Shown piece by piece: positions 20,528-31,081 of a stretch of DNA of 64,000 bases. Within the stretch, counting starts at the first letter, position 1, and the number at the start of each line of letters is the position of its first letter. The translations under genes and the position numbers were made by a program. This DNA is from Liquidambar formosana (taxonomy: Eukaryota; Streptophyta; Magnoliopsida; Saxifragales; Altingiaceae): positions 19,798,589 to 19,862,588 of the forward strand of contig CM077822.1 in assembly GCA_039720395.1 (NCBI GenBank), given 5' to 3'. Under the pieces are notes generated by a model. The model did not search any database and was not told the DNA's origin. It saw only the letters and a list, made by a program, of their open reading frames with translations.

Positions 20528-23174
20528 TCAGCGGTTCCCAGAGCTTCTTTTGCGGCTCGGCCCAGCTCCATCACGACCACCACGAGGTGCTCTAGGAGGG
20601 CGCATTGCTGGTGGTGGTTGTATATACAAAATCCATTGCAAAGAAGTCAAGTATGAGAATAGGGTTGGTTAAAAACCACAAGTGGGAACTTTAAAATGGG
20701 TTGAACACTTACCATGACATCCAAACGAGCTTCCGCCATAGATTTGGCTAGGCTCATCCTCACAAGGTCACGCCTCAAGCCCTCACTAAGGTCGATGAAC
20801 TCTTGGGCATATGCCGCAGGCACCTAGGATAATCAATAAGGATAAAATTGAAGGTAATGTTCAAAGAAAGAAAGAAATACCCATAAAGAGAACTCACCTG
20901 TTCTCGATTTGGGTCGATCCTGGGGGATTCATCGAATACAGGATGAGTAATGGTGGTCTTGACAAAGTCTGATCCACAGCACAAATCAATGAACCAATTA
21001 GGCTGAGGCAAGGGTAGTGACCTATCCCCCTCTATCTCATCATCCTCAGAGCCAGGAACCACTCCTGAGCCCACTGTTGAGCTATGCCCTCGTGCTCGCC
21101 GACCCTGCAAGTGTTCACCTATTAAATAGAGTCTCTATCAAAAGAAAAGGCTAGGAAAATGTTAAAGACTTACCTCCTAAGGAGGAAGGCCTGTCACCCT
21201 GGGCCTCATCAGATATTGGAGATAGAAAGTGTCATATGCAATGTCAGGAGAAGTGAACTCCTCCGCATCCCAGCCTCTCAAAGCATCCCACAACTCCTCC
21301 CCCTCCATCAAGTTAGCATGCCTCATGTTAAGTGGTGGAGGCATTGGAGCCATGGTGGTATTCACATCACCCATGACTTGTCGTAAGACACGCTCCCCTA
21401 GGTACCAGTACCTACCCACGGGGCCTTCCAAGAGCACCCTCTTGCCAGTTAGCATCAGGCTAGGAATGCATTGCTTGGGTAGCATTGGTACCCATATCTT
21501 CCATGGATTCCATTCAATCTGTCCAAAAATCCAAAATGAGAAATTGGGGGTAAAAAGAAAAGGAAAAGAATAGGGAAAGAATTTCACCATATCAGCAGTG
21601 AGGCTTGCTAGGTGAGCTCTAGCAAAGGCGTAATCGTGACGATTCGCCGCCCGGATGGACACATAACTAGGGGAGTAATTCTTGAGGGTAGGCCATTCGA
21701 TGGTTTGCTCAGCAAGGGATGGGCGACATAGGTTGAGGTACTCATAGCACCAAACCTGTCAAGAGTTGAGGAAAGAGTCAAAAAGAAAAGATAATATAAG
21801 ACAAAAAAAAATGAAAGGGAAGTAGCATTACCTCCCAAACAAAGGGCATCCTGTCGAAGTCCTTGGTCACACCGCGTGACATGTCACACATTATGCGATA
21901 CATAGTGGCTAGAGCAGCCCCCTCCCAGTTGAATTTCCTGATCTTGTCAACATCCTCCATGCTTGCAAGAAGACCCAAAGGGGCTAGGTCGCCCGTCCCG
22001 GCAAAGAATGTGCATGAGATCATGTACAGAAGGAATGCCCTTGTAATATAATCGGGGCTCGCACCCTCACTCTCCCTTTGTTTGGCAAACTTGTTGAAAA
22101 GCCAAGTGCGGCGCACTGCTTTCTTGATTACCTCAACTTCCATCCCAAGGTAAGCTAGGAGATAATTCTCATCCGTGTGAGCCTCTTCATAGAACTCCAA
22201 GCTTTTGCCCTTAATACTCAAGCCCGTGATCATGGTGAAGTCCTTGGGAGTTAAAGTCATCTCTCCAAAGCCAAAATGGAATGTATTGGTGGTGTCCCAC
22301 TATAGTTCAGACAAGGCTAGCAAAGCTTGCCTATCACATTGGTCATTCCACAAAGAGTCTAGGAATGGACCAAAACCGGCCTTTTCGACATGGCCCTTGG
22401 CAATGGGTTGGAAGTTCTCCATGTTCCGCCACCATTCAATGAGTCCTTCGATGGAGGACCTAGTGCACATGTCCTGAAAATTGGGCTATAGCCGTTGAAA
22501 ACACCTTGAGAGTTAGTTGAAAGAACATGCGAATAATAAGCATACACTAGCAATTGGTTTCAAATCATTCTCTAAAAGATGTCAAAAAGTTGTTTTTATT
22601 CATGAAATGAATTGCTAATGGATGTTTATGAGTTTACTTGTTCATATGTCTTGATTTGGCAAAGATTGAACACTTTTCTATCACTTGGGCATTTTATCGA
22701 ACACTTGGTGGGTGACACCTCCCAAGCCTTAAAACAAAAGAATTTTGTATGATCAATCCTTGCTAAATCATAGCATATTACTCACTTGAGGGTTTACTTG
22801 TTGATATACATTGATTTGGTAAAGATTGAACATCTTTATTTCACTTGGGAATTTTATCGAACACTTGGCGGGTGTCATTTTTCAAGTTTTCAAATGAAAA
22901 GAATTTGTATGTTCAATCAAGGGATATCACTCAACAACACAAGGGGTATTCAAAAGAAGTAGATGGGAATGCAATTTCATCAAAAGAATCGAAAGATTCA
23001 AAAGAAAAGTGTTAAGTTGGGTAAATTTACTTCTTGTTGGGAATGGAGGAATGAGAGATGCTTGTCGGGTTCAAGCAACACCCTATCTTGTGGAGTATCA
23101 TAGAGTGGTGCCTTGTACTTGCTTTTGACCCCATAGAATGGATACTTGGTGCTTGAGTCCTTGCTTGATGACAT
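20528..23174 (-). pseudogene. Seven-exon plant mobile domain (PMD) gene inside element A, antisense
   Basis: I model exons at 23031-23174, 21832-22473, 21588-21755, 21174-21518, 20898-21104, 20713-20823 and 20528-20635, about 574 codons. Every exon is a multiple of three (phase-0 introns), with GT donors and AG acceptors except before the last exon, where the expected AG reads AA. Exon 2 holds the PMD core (TFHFGFGEMTLTPKDFTMITGL, GAALATMYRIM); exon 4 has GKRVLLEGPVGRYWYLGERV; the tail is an RG-rich PRAPRGGRDGAGPSRKR. Two in-frame TAGs (22300-22302, 21177-21179) make it a pseudogene. PMD proteins (MAIN/MAIL family) act in plant gene silencing; a role inside a retrotransposon is inferred only. 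Elements C and D have tandem repeats where A has this gene. Confidence 0.8.
22630..22930 (-). repeat. Diverged ~160-bp tandem duplication in intron 1 of the PMD gene
   Basis: Two copies of a segment with GTTTACTTGTT, TTGATTTGG, AAAGATTGAACA and TTTTATCGAACACTTGG lie one after the other (about 22633-22790 and 22793-22925). They are clearly related but diverged, with small indels. Confidence 0.6.
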
Positions 23175-23699
23175 CCTTGATGATGGAGTTGGGTTTGTGA
23201 AAAATGGGTTTGATTTGGTTTGATTTCACAAGATGATGTGAATTGGTTGTTTTGATTGTTAAATGGGCTTGATTTGTTGTTATTTGATGTGCATTTGATG
23301 TTTGGATTGAATGTTTTTGAAGTAGGAATGAGAGAATGAGAGTTGGAGAGGATGGAATGAGAGTTTAGAGAGAGAAACTCTCTAATTTTCGGGTTGGGAG
23401 AGTGTGAGGATGTGTGTGCAAACAAGGGTTTAAAAATCCAGAATTTTTTTGATGAGGACCTCGGGTAACCGTCCCCCCTTGGACGGTCAGCCGTCTTGCC
23501 CTGGATGGTTGACCATCTGAGGGTAGATGGTCACCCTAGCCCGCTTTGCCCGTTTGCCCCGTCTCGCGCGCTTGCGACCTCTAAACTTCTCCAAATGGAC
23601 TTCTTGTGCAATCCTTAAGTTATGGGATGAATATATCCCTCAAGTTTATCAAGTTTCAATGAAATTTTTGAATCTTGGGTGATTGTATTTGCCCGCATA
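23175..23699 (-). promoter_or_regulatory. Upstream region of the PMD gene with GC-rich palindrome
   Basis: Above the first exon is a weak TATA-like TTTTTAAACC near 23430 (minus strand), then a GC-rich block at 23459-23545 that begins CCTCGGGTAACC and ends GATGGTCACCCTAG. It is a degraded version of the palindrome found above the neighbouring antisense ORF. A longer accidental reading frame covers 23027-23425 in another phase and is not supported. Confidence 0.5.
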
Positions 23700-24375
23700 A
23701 CGAGGAATTGTAATAGCCATGATAAATGGCTTTCTCATGAAATGAGCTTGGTGTTGAATAGATTGACTTTCAAGTCTTGGAATTCAATTCTCTAGGAGAT
23801 GATAGTGATATCATATCATGTGATAAAGATAATTTCACATGAAATGACTTGCTAATCATGTGATAAAGATAACTTCACATGAAATGATGATTCATGAGCT
23901 ATGCTAGTTACGAAGTAACTTGCTGTCTTTGAAAAGAGGGCATGAAACGCACTTTGTTTTTCAATCAATTGACTTTCAAAATCAATGTTGTATCATGGGA
24001 TAAAGATAATTTCACATGAAATGACATGAAATAAGCTTGATTTTCAATCAATTAACTTTCAATTCAATGTCATTTCATGTTACAAAGATAATTTCACATG
24101 AAATGATAAGAAATGAACTTGATTTTGAGTTGAATGACTCTCAATACATTATCATTTCATGTGATAAAGACAATTTCACATAAAATGAACTTGATTTTGA
24201 GTTGAATGACTCCCAGTACATTGTTATTTCATGTGATAAGGATAATTTCACATGAGATGATAAGAAATGAGCTTGATTTTGAATCAATTGACTTGCAATG
24301 GGGTCTCATATCATGTGATAAAGACAATTTCACATGAAATGATGATCCATGAGTTATGAAATAACTCACTGTCTT
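23700..24375. repeat. Tandem hairpin repeats, 3' region of element A
   Basis: About eight or nine irregular monomers are each built on TTTCATGTGA, a ~10-base spacer (TAAAGATAAT) and TTCACATGAAA, separated by AAATGAGCTTGATTTTGAAT-like linkers. The arms pair over 10-13 bp. This occupies the place, just before the 3' LTR, where C and D have a different hairpin array. Tandem repeats here are known for Tat/Ogre elements. Confidence 0.75.
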
Positions 24376-25102
24376 TGTTGCTTCCATAGAATGTTGTCAC
24401 ACCCCATTTTTGCCACCTTAACTAGGGTTCGTCATTTCATGTGTCTTTTTGTTTCCTTTTTGAGTCTAGTCTTTTGCATTGAGTTTTTAGGGTCTTGAGG
24501 ATGGTGTGTATGAATTTTGGTTCGATTTGGAGTTGATCTTGAGGGTTAATAAGAACTTTTGTGACTTGAGGGGCATAATCGTCTTTTTGGTCACAAACTT
24601 TCCATTTGACCTTGAAATGATCTCCAAGTTGCCAATTGGAATTCATATGGATACATTTGAGGTATTTGTGGGTTCAATTCGATGAATTGATGGTTCGGGA
24701 TTAGAATGGCTCAACAAGGCTCAGGTTGGTTAAGAGACCTACTTCGGGTTAGCTCGAATTAGGTCATGACTTTCACTCTATGACTACTCATTTGACCTTG
24801 GTTAGTCTTAATTTCATCCCCAAATGTGTTTAGGGAGGTTGAATTTTGAATTAGAAAGCATTCGGTGCGACCCTATGTGCATACCTAAGCTAAGTGATGG
24901 TGAGGCATAGCGGTTAACCGCCTTTGTAGGACCCAATCATGCAGCCATGGCTAGGGTTTCTTGCCCTCAAGTGACTCAAATTACATTCCCCTTTGAAACA
25001 CGGTCGTTTTGGCTTTCGTTTCGTCAAAATCGGAGTTGATTTGAGCCTTGAAACACATTTGGAAGCCGAAAGGGGTCAAATATGGGCATAAGCTGACAAG
25101 GC

Positions 25103-25182
25103 CTCGGGTGACCACCCAGGCCTGGGCGGCTAGCCGCCTGGGCCCAGGCGGCTAGCCGCCCAACCCCAGGTGGTCACCCGAG
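25103..25182. promoter_or_regulatory. 80-bp nested palindrome in U3 of LTR B
   Basis: Perfect 14-bp outer arms, CTCGGGTGACCACC and GGTGGTCACCCGAG, enclose a perfect 38-bp palindrome (25124-25161) built from two GGCGGCTAGCCGCC units. It lies ~190 bp upstream of the LTR TATA box. It could form a strong cruciform, or bind a factor at the repeated GGTCACCCGAG site. Confidence 0.85.
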
Positions 25183-25369
25183 CCACTTTCCTTTTTTGAG
25201 TCTTGACACGGCTCCCTCCCTATTTCCTCGGATTTGCTCGCCTCCAGCCGCCATTTAACCCTAATTTCAGCCCTATTTGACCTACTTGAGCCCCAAGGGA
25301 ACCTCTAAGAGCCCTTGGATCAATCCCTAGGGTTTTAGTCCCAACCATTGAAGGTTTCCCCTCAATCCC

Positions 25370-25377
25370 TATAAATA
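25370..25377 (+). promoter_or_regulatory. TATA box of LTR B
   Basis: TATAAATA within CCCTATAAATACCCC, at the position equivalent to GCTATAAATACTC in the C-type LTRs. It marks the U3/R boundary region, with transcription expected ~30 bp downstream. Confidence 0.75.
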
Positions 25378-27145
25378 CCCCCTTATACTTCAGCAATGGT
25401 GAGGGAATTTCTGAAGTGTGAGGCATGTGTGAGACTTGGAGGCTATGGCAGCCATCCTTAGGGTAGTTTAACCTAAATTTTGAGTGAGAGAGTGAGAAAG
25501 AAAGCTTGAAGGAAGGCTGAAGTTGGGCTTGAAGGCTTGAAGGAAGGAATTCCCAGCAGTGCATAAGAGGAGGAGGACTCTCTACAGCAGCCACAATAGG
25601 TATACCTCTCCTCCTTTCTCTCTTTCATTCAAATTAGGGTTTTCTACATAGGTTAGCATTATTTCATGTGCAAGTCTATATTTTTATCATGTGTTGATGC
25701 TTCTAATGCTTAGAATGCATGATTAGGATATTGTTTATGGCTGGCTTTGCATGATATAATGTCATTCTATGTGGTTTTATGAGTGTTTGTGTTTTTAGGG
25801 TTTTTAGAGTCTTTTCTAGGGTTTTGCATTGAATAGTCATTATTTCATGTTCAAGTTTACGTCTTTACCATGTATTATTGCTTCTATTAGCTAGAATGCA
25901 TGTTTAGGATGATATTCATGGGCTGTTTAGTATGCTAAGATGTTATTCCAAGTGATTTACTGCATGTTTGGGACTTTAGGGTTTCCTTAGTGCTGAAATT
26001 GGTTTTCTGCATAAAATAACTCTTTTGCATATTAAAGCTTATGTTTTTATCGTATTTTGTGGTTTCCATTAGCTAGTATGCATGTTTAGGATGATATTTA
26101 TGGGCTGTTTAGTATGCTAGGATGCTATTCCATGTGATTTACTGCATGTTTGGGATTCTAGGGTTTCCTTAGTGCTGAAATTGAGTTTATGCTTAGAATA
26201 GCTTTATTTCATGTGAAAGTCTATGTCTTTATCATGTGTGGATCATTCTATTGATTAATATGCATGGTTAGAATGCTGTTCATATTTTGTTTTGCATGAT
26301 TTAGGGTTATTTCATGGGATTTTATGCACTAGTGAGATTCTAGGGTTTTCATCATCCTTGTGTTGGTTTAGTTGCATATAGCATGATAGCTTAGGGATTT
26401 TCTCTGTTTTTTCTTCATAGTTGCTGCATATGTGTTCCATATTAGGTAACTATGATATTTCTAGCATTCATGTAGTTGATTTTAGGGTTTTTTGCATGTC
26501 ATTGCATGTAGGGTTGAGTTAGGGTTTTAGTTAGCTTGTGATTCATGTTGTTTACATGATTTATGGTTGATTTTAAGCTCTATTTCAATTCTGTCCAGAT
26601 CTGTTTAATGGCTTTAATGATGAGTTTTGAGCATGTGTTAGCCTATGTTTGAGCATGATAATTGCTTGATTGGAACCTAGCTTGGTTGGTTGGTATTTTT
26701 GGTGTTTTTTGCATGCAAATTGCAGGTGCTTGACAGGTACAACAGGTGCAACTACCCCACCAATGTGGGGTGGTTATTTTGGCTATTGCGAGATGAAATC
26801 TTGCAAATAAGATAATTACCTTATGCAATAGGGTGGTTATTTTGACAGGTTGCTTTTGTTTAAAGGTAAGTAGGGTATGAGGGTGCCCCAATTTACCCTT
26901 CTTTCCTTTCCTTGAAACTTTCCCTTTCTCCCCCCTAGGGTTGTTTCCTAATAGAGGGGTATGGTAGATTCTATAGTATCCTTTCATAAAATTGCCTTTT
27001 AAATCAAAGTTTCCATCTTTATCAAATGCCATATTTACTAAAGATCTTTTGAGAATCATTTATTTTGGAAACTTACCATGTTTTACTTGAAAGGAAACTT
27101 AGGGTTTACCATAGGCCTTGATTAGGTTATAACCCTATTCTCTTT

Positions 27146-27240
27146 CGAACTACGTGGACTTTGATCCATGTATTTCCATACATGGTACGTAGGCGCTCTT
27201 CGTGAGGTTCAAGTCCGCCATAGGATACTAAGTATCCTAG
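27146..27240 (+). other. ACGTAGGC structured element in LTR B
   Basis: GAACTACG is followed by GGACTT (27156-27161) pairing with AAGTCC (27211-27216), an inner CCATGTA/TACATGG hairpin, ACGTAGGC and a small CTC/GAG hairpin. A second hairpin, TAGGATAC/GTATCCTA (27221-27239), follows. The C-type LTR has the same layout with changed but still paired bases (CTAGGAT/ATCCTAG). Confidence 0.7.
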
Positions 27241-27402
27241 GTTTTCTCCCCCCTCTTTCTTTTTTTTTTTCTTTCTTTGATTTACTTGATTATATGGATG
27301 AATGAATGAATGATATGCATGCTGTCTTGTGATGATAATTGTTGATCTATGTGTGATTAAGACTTTGATTTAGCCCAATTAAATTAAGAGACCATTTAGG
27401 GC

Positions 27403-27444
27403 GATATGGGTGCTTATAGGCTTTGCCTAGAACTTTCCCATATC
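27403..27444 (+). other. U5 hairpin of LTR B
   Basis: GATATGGG (27403-27410) pairs with CCCATATC (27437-27444), enclosing a TAGGC/GCCTA stem with a TTT loop. In the C-type LTR the outer stem is GACATGGG/CCCATGTC, a compensatory T-A to C-G change at the same pair. Confidence 0.75.
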
Positions 27445-27649
27445 GTAACTTAGCCTCCGAATCCCCGATTTCTCTAGTTTCCAAAAGACTTTTTACCTTA
27501 CCATTTTTAAACATGGAGTCAATCTTTTGTTTTCCTAAAACAAAACTGTTTTTTTAGGGTTTTCCTTGTTTCCTTTAAAAAATAAGGTGGCGACTCCTTT
27601 CCTTTTGAATCCCTGTGGGCCACCTACCGTTTTTTAGGGTCCACAGCTT

Positions 27650-27667
27650 TGGCGACTTTGCTGGGGA
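27650..27667 (+). other. Primer binding site of element B
   Basis: TGGCGACTTTGCTGGGGA, four bases after the LTR end. Copy C has TGGCGACTCCGCTGGGGA. Primer sites of this form are reported in Ogre-like elements and, as I recall, assigned to tRNA-Arg; I could not verify the tRNA here. A partial copy (TGGCGACTCC) lies inside the LTR at 27588-27597. Confidence 0.8.
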
Positions 27668-27806
27668 TTTGTGGGCTAGACTCTATACAATTTGATTGGG
27701 CTAAGTTAATTTCTTTTGTTTAATTAAAATCAATCACATTGCATCCGCTTGATTGTGTGCTTTCATTTATTGCATTGTGTGCGCAAACTCTTGCATATTA
27801 GGATCG

Positions 27807-27929
27807 ATGTCCCTTGCCACTGACGAGCCTAGCCTCAACCTTGGTTTTCCTGATTCCATGAGTTGGGGTGAAAGCTCTCAAACTCTCTTGCCAAGTACCC
27901 TTGGGCTTGCCCTTGGGTATATTAAATGA
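27807..27929 (+). CDS. Possible 40-codon leader ORF upstream of gag (element B)
   Basis: ATG to TGA, encoding about 40 residues including PSLNLGFPDSMSWGES and STLGLALGYIK, in the untranslated leader. In copy C (about 31520-31638) the same amino-acid text is kept (LNLGFPDSMCWGES, STLGLALGYIE) with several third-position changes, but the start is frameshifted. It could be a short upstream ORF or a remnant of a longer leader-coded peptide. No function is known. Confidence 0.35.
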   Translation: MSLATDEPSLNLGFPDSMSWGESSQTLLPSTLGLALGYIK

Positions 27930-28392
27930 GTTAATCATGTACTGCTGGACCCACGCAGCGTTCCTGATGCCACATGTGGTTAGGTATAAAGATTGCTCAA
28001 GCAAGTGAAGGACCCCAGCCTACCCTTATCATTAGTCCATATAGACAGACTTGTAGGGCACTATGGTTTCACCCTTATGCACCCACATTGTTTGTAATGA
28101 TATCATGACCGTGTTTGTAATGTGCTTAATGGAAAATTAATAGAGGACCGTTGCACCCTATATCCTTAATACGTACCTTTCGTCCATGACCCTTGCAAAG
28201 GTGATTGGATTAAAAGGGACTACTTGAGTATATATGGTGTGAAGTCATTGAGACAAATATGGAAGCCTAGGACATACCCTTAGGATGAGAGACTGATTGT
28301 TCCCTTTCTTAGAGGAGTGAGAGGACGTACTGGCTTGGATCCGCGACCAGCAAGGGCACTTAGTGAAGATTGATTCTACCAACTAGTCAGAT

Positions 28393-28535
28393 ATGGCCGA
28401 CGAAGCAACTAGTGAAGGGGGTTTTGATGTTGAGACTTGTTTGAAGGCTATCATGACTAAGCTTGATTACACCACTGATGTATCTGAAAGAGCATTGAAA
28501 ATGGCCCAAGATATCCAACATAAGATGTCGGAACC
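28393..28535 (+). pseudogene. gag: Element B gag, N-terminal piece
   Basis: It starts MADEATSEGGFDVETCLKAIM, matching the conserved MADERTSEGHFDLEACLKAIM of copy C. It runs 48 codons before element C interrupts it within KMSE. Upstream in-frame text (LAWIRDQQGHLV) carries a stop in B, so this ATG is the likely start. The frame resumes at 45652 with EQNNGRTLGDN. Confidence 0.88.
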
Positions 28536-30813
28536 TGTCACACCCCATTTTTGCACCACCTTACTAGGGCTCATTATTTCATGCATGTTTTTGTTTTGTT
28601 TTTGAGTCTAGTCACTTGCATTAGTTTTCTAGAGTCACAAGGACAATGGATATGAATTTTGGTTCAAATTGGAGTTGATCTTGAGGGATAATAAGAGCTT
28701 TTGTGACTTGAGGGGCATAATCGTCTTTTAAGTCCCAAACTTTTCATTTGACCTTGGAATGATCTCCAAATTGTCAATTGGAGTTCATATGGATGCATAA
28801 GAGGTATTTTTAGTGTCAATTTGGTAAGTCAATGGCTCGGGATTAAAATGGCTCGATGTAGTTCAAGTTGGTTAATTGACCCTTCCTTGGGTTAGCTCTA
28901 ATTGACTCACAATTACCAACCAAATCTTTTCAAATTGACTTTCATTAGTCATCATTTTACCCTCAAAAGTGTTTCATGAAGTTCATCTTAAGTCCCGTGG
29001 CCCTGATGATGAGTTTAGTGTGGTTATTTACGGATTATCCTTGAAGAATTAGTGCGAATCACAGCATGAGATTTTTGGTTAAAATGAAAAGAAAATTATT
29101 TTATTAAATTAGCCATTTTTATCATGACACTAACACGTGTACGTATGTGATGAGTGTGTGTACGCACATGCGATACATGTGCATGCGTGTTAGCGGTCAG
29201 TCTCCCAATTTTTATAAAAGACAATTTCCTTTTCCTATTCAGATTAGAAGTCTTTTATCATTATAAAATACCTTTTGATTATTCTCCAAAAAAACCTAGT
29301 CCAGGAAGGAAAGGGAAACTCCAGATTTCAGCTATAAATACTCTCTTAATGTCTTTAAAAGAGGGGGAGGAGAAGAGGGTTTGTAGGGAGTGAAATTCGT
29401 CATAATTCAGCAGCAGATTTTCTGAAAACCAGCAGTCGTATTTTAATCATAACTTTTTCATTCGAACTCAGAATTTGATGAAATTAGTCTTGTTAGAAAG
29501 ATAATTCAATTCTCTACAACTTTGTATTTCACAAGCTTTGTCCAAATCCAACGTTTTCATACCCAAAAACGCGATTGAAGTTGCTGCTGCTGCAAAGTGA
29601 CGAAAATCACTTTTCTTTTCTCTTGTTCTCTTTTTGTTTTCTATTTCTTTTCAAAGTTGAGTGAGTTTTGATCTCTTTGCTGTGATACCACTTTGACAAA
29701 GAGGAGGATTCGTGTTGGTTTGATTCACTCTAAAGACCTGAGGGGCCACGAACAATTACAAACACAAGGGAGTTCATACAGCAGCAAGGAAGGCTTCCTA
29801 AGGTATTCTCCTTCTCTATTCAAGCTTAAACTAGGTTTTCATATGGGTTAGGCTTATTGCATGTTAAAGGTAACTTTTTTATCATGTATTAACACTCTAG
29901 CTAGTTAATATACATGGAATATCTATTTTTTATCTACTGTTTAGCATGCTTTAGGGCTGTCCTTTAGGTTTTTAATGCATAGTTATGATTCTTGTGCTCC
30001 TGTTTGTCCTTGTGCTAGGATTAGTGTCATTGCATGTTAGAGTTAGGATTTTCATCATGTTATATTGCTTTAGTTAGTTAATATGCATGATTTAATTTCT
30101 GTTTAGTTTGGTTTTAGCATGATTAAAGTATGTTTTGTATGTTTTTAAGCATATTTGTGAGTTTAGGGTTTTAGAGTCATTGTTTCGTGTTTGTTTTCAT
30201 ATAGCATGATAAAGTAGACTTTTTTATTTGGTTTTTCTTCGTGTTTGCTGTATATGTTTTTCATATGGAGTAAACACGATAGTTTTGCATACATGTTAGT
30301 ATGTTTTAGGGTTTTTATGCATGATATGGTTCTAGGAATATGTTAGGACTTATTATTGTTCGCTGTTTTTGCTATTGGCATGCTTAGTGGATGATTTTAG
30401 GTCATAATACTATTCTGTCCAGATTTGCATGTTAGTGTTTTCGCATGGTTTTGAGCACTTGTAAGGGTGCAAATAGGTGTGGTATTTGTCCTATGGCAAA
30501 TAGGGCTGCTTATGTCTGAAATAGCTAATGTTTGGAGTAATTGCGCTTAGGTAAGCGGGTATGAAGGTGCCCCAATTCACCTTTCTTCCTTATCCCTTCT
30601 CTTCTCCCTATTTAGGGTTAATTTTTAATATGATCCTATGGTTTAATTAGAGGTTTCCTTAACCAACAAAATTCTGGTTTTTATTAAGGTTTCCATTTTG
30701 TGGATTTCTTTCCTAAAATCAAACTTTCTATCATATTCAACTCTTTTGACCAAATAAGGAAACCTAGGGTTTTAACCATAGGTTTATATTAGGTCTTAAC
30801 CCTAATTCTAATC

Positions 30814-30906
30814 GAACTACGTGGACTTTGATCCATGTATTTCGTTGCATGGTATGTAGGCGCTCTTCGTGAGGCTCAAGTCCGTTCTAGGATCCAAGCA
30901 TCCTAG
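30814..30906 (+). other. ACGTAGGC structured element in 5' LTR of C
   Basis: GAACTACG, then GGACTT (30823-30828) pairing with AAGTCC (30878-30883), inner CCATG/CATGG (30833-30837 with 30848-30852), a TACGTAGGC box (here TATGTAGGC; intact in the 3' LTR), and a CTAGGAT/ATCCTAG hairpin (30887-30906). It also occurs at about 45119-45211, 52927-53020 and, inverted, 55597-55692. Confidence 0.7.
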
Positions 30907-31081
30907 GTTTATTTTTGTTTTCTTTTCTTCTTTTTCTTTTTTCTGTTTTTATGTGCTTATTATGCATGGATGGATGAATGAAATATATGATATGCATGCA
31001 ATTCTTGTGATGATATACTTGCTGATTTTTGTATGGGAAGGATCTTAATTTAGCCCAAATGAACTGAGAGACCGAAAGGGT

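Larger units (their letters stand above)
24395..27645 (+). repeat. 5' LTR of element B (possibly also 3' LTR of A), 3.25 kb
   Basis: It begins TGTCACACCCCATTTTTGCC and ends GGGTCCACA, followed by a primer site, so it is a 5' LTR. It shares its ends, TATA region and U5 hairpins with the 2.8-kb C-type LTRs but is longer and diverged in U3. TATA box TATAAATA is at 25370-25377. No polypurine tract precedes it (the flank reads CCATAGAATGT), so whether A ends here by truncation or shares this LTR with B is unresolved. Confidence 0.88.

Noticed and set aside
23027..23425. 132-codon Ser/Asn/His-rich ORF on the minus strand
   Set aside because: Overlaps PMD exon 1 and its upstream region in another frame; the exon model with a proper donor and phase explains this region better.
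29154..29393. 80-codon ORF (MCVRTCDTCACV...) found in five LTR copies
   Set aside because: It recurs only because the LTR recurs, crosses the TATA box and U3/R boundary, starts in the alternating GT/AC tract, and has no protein-like features.
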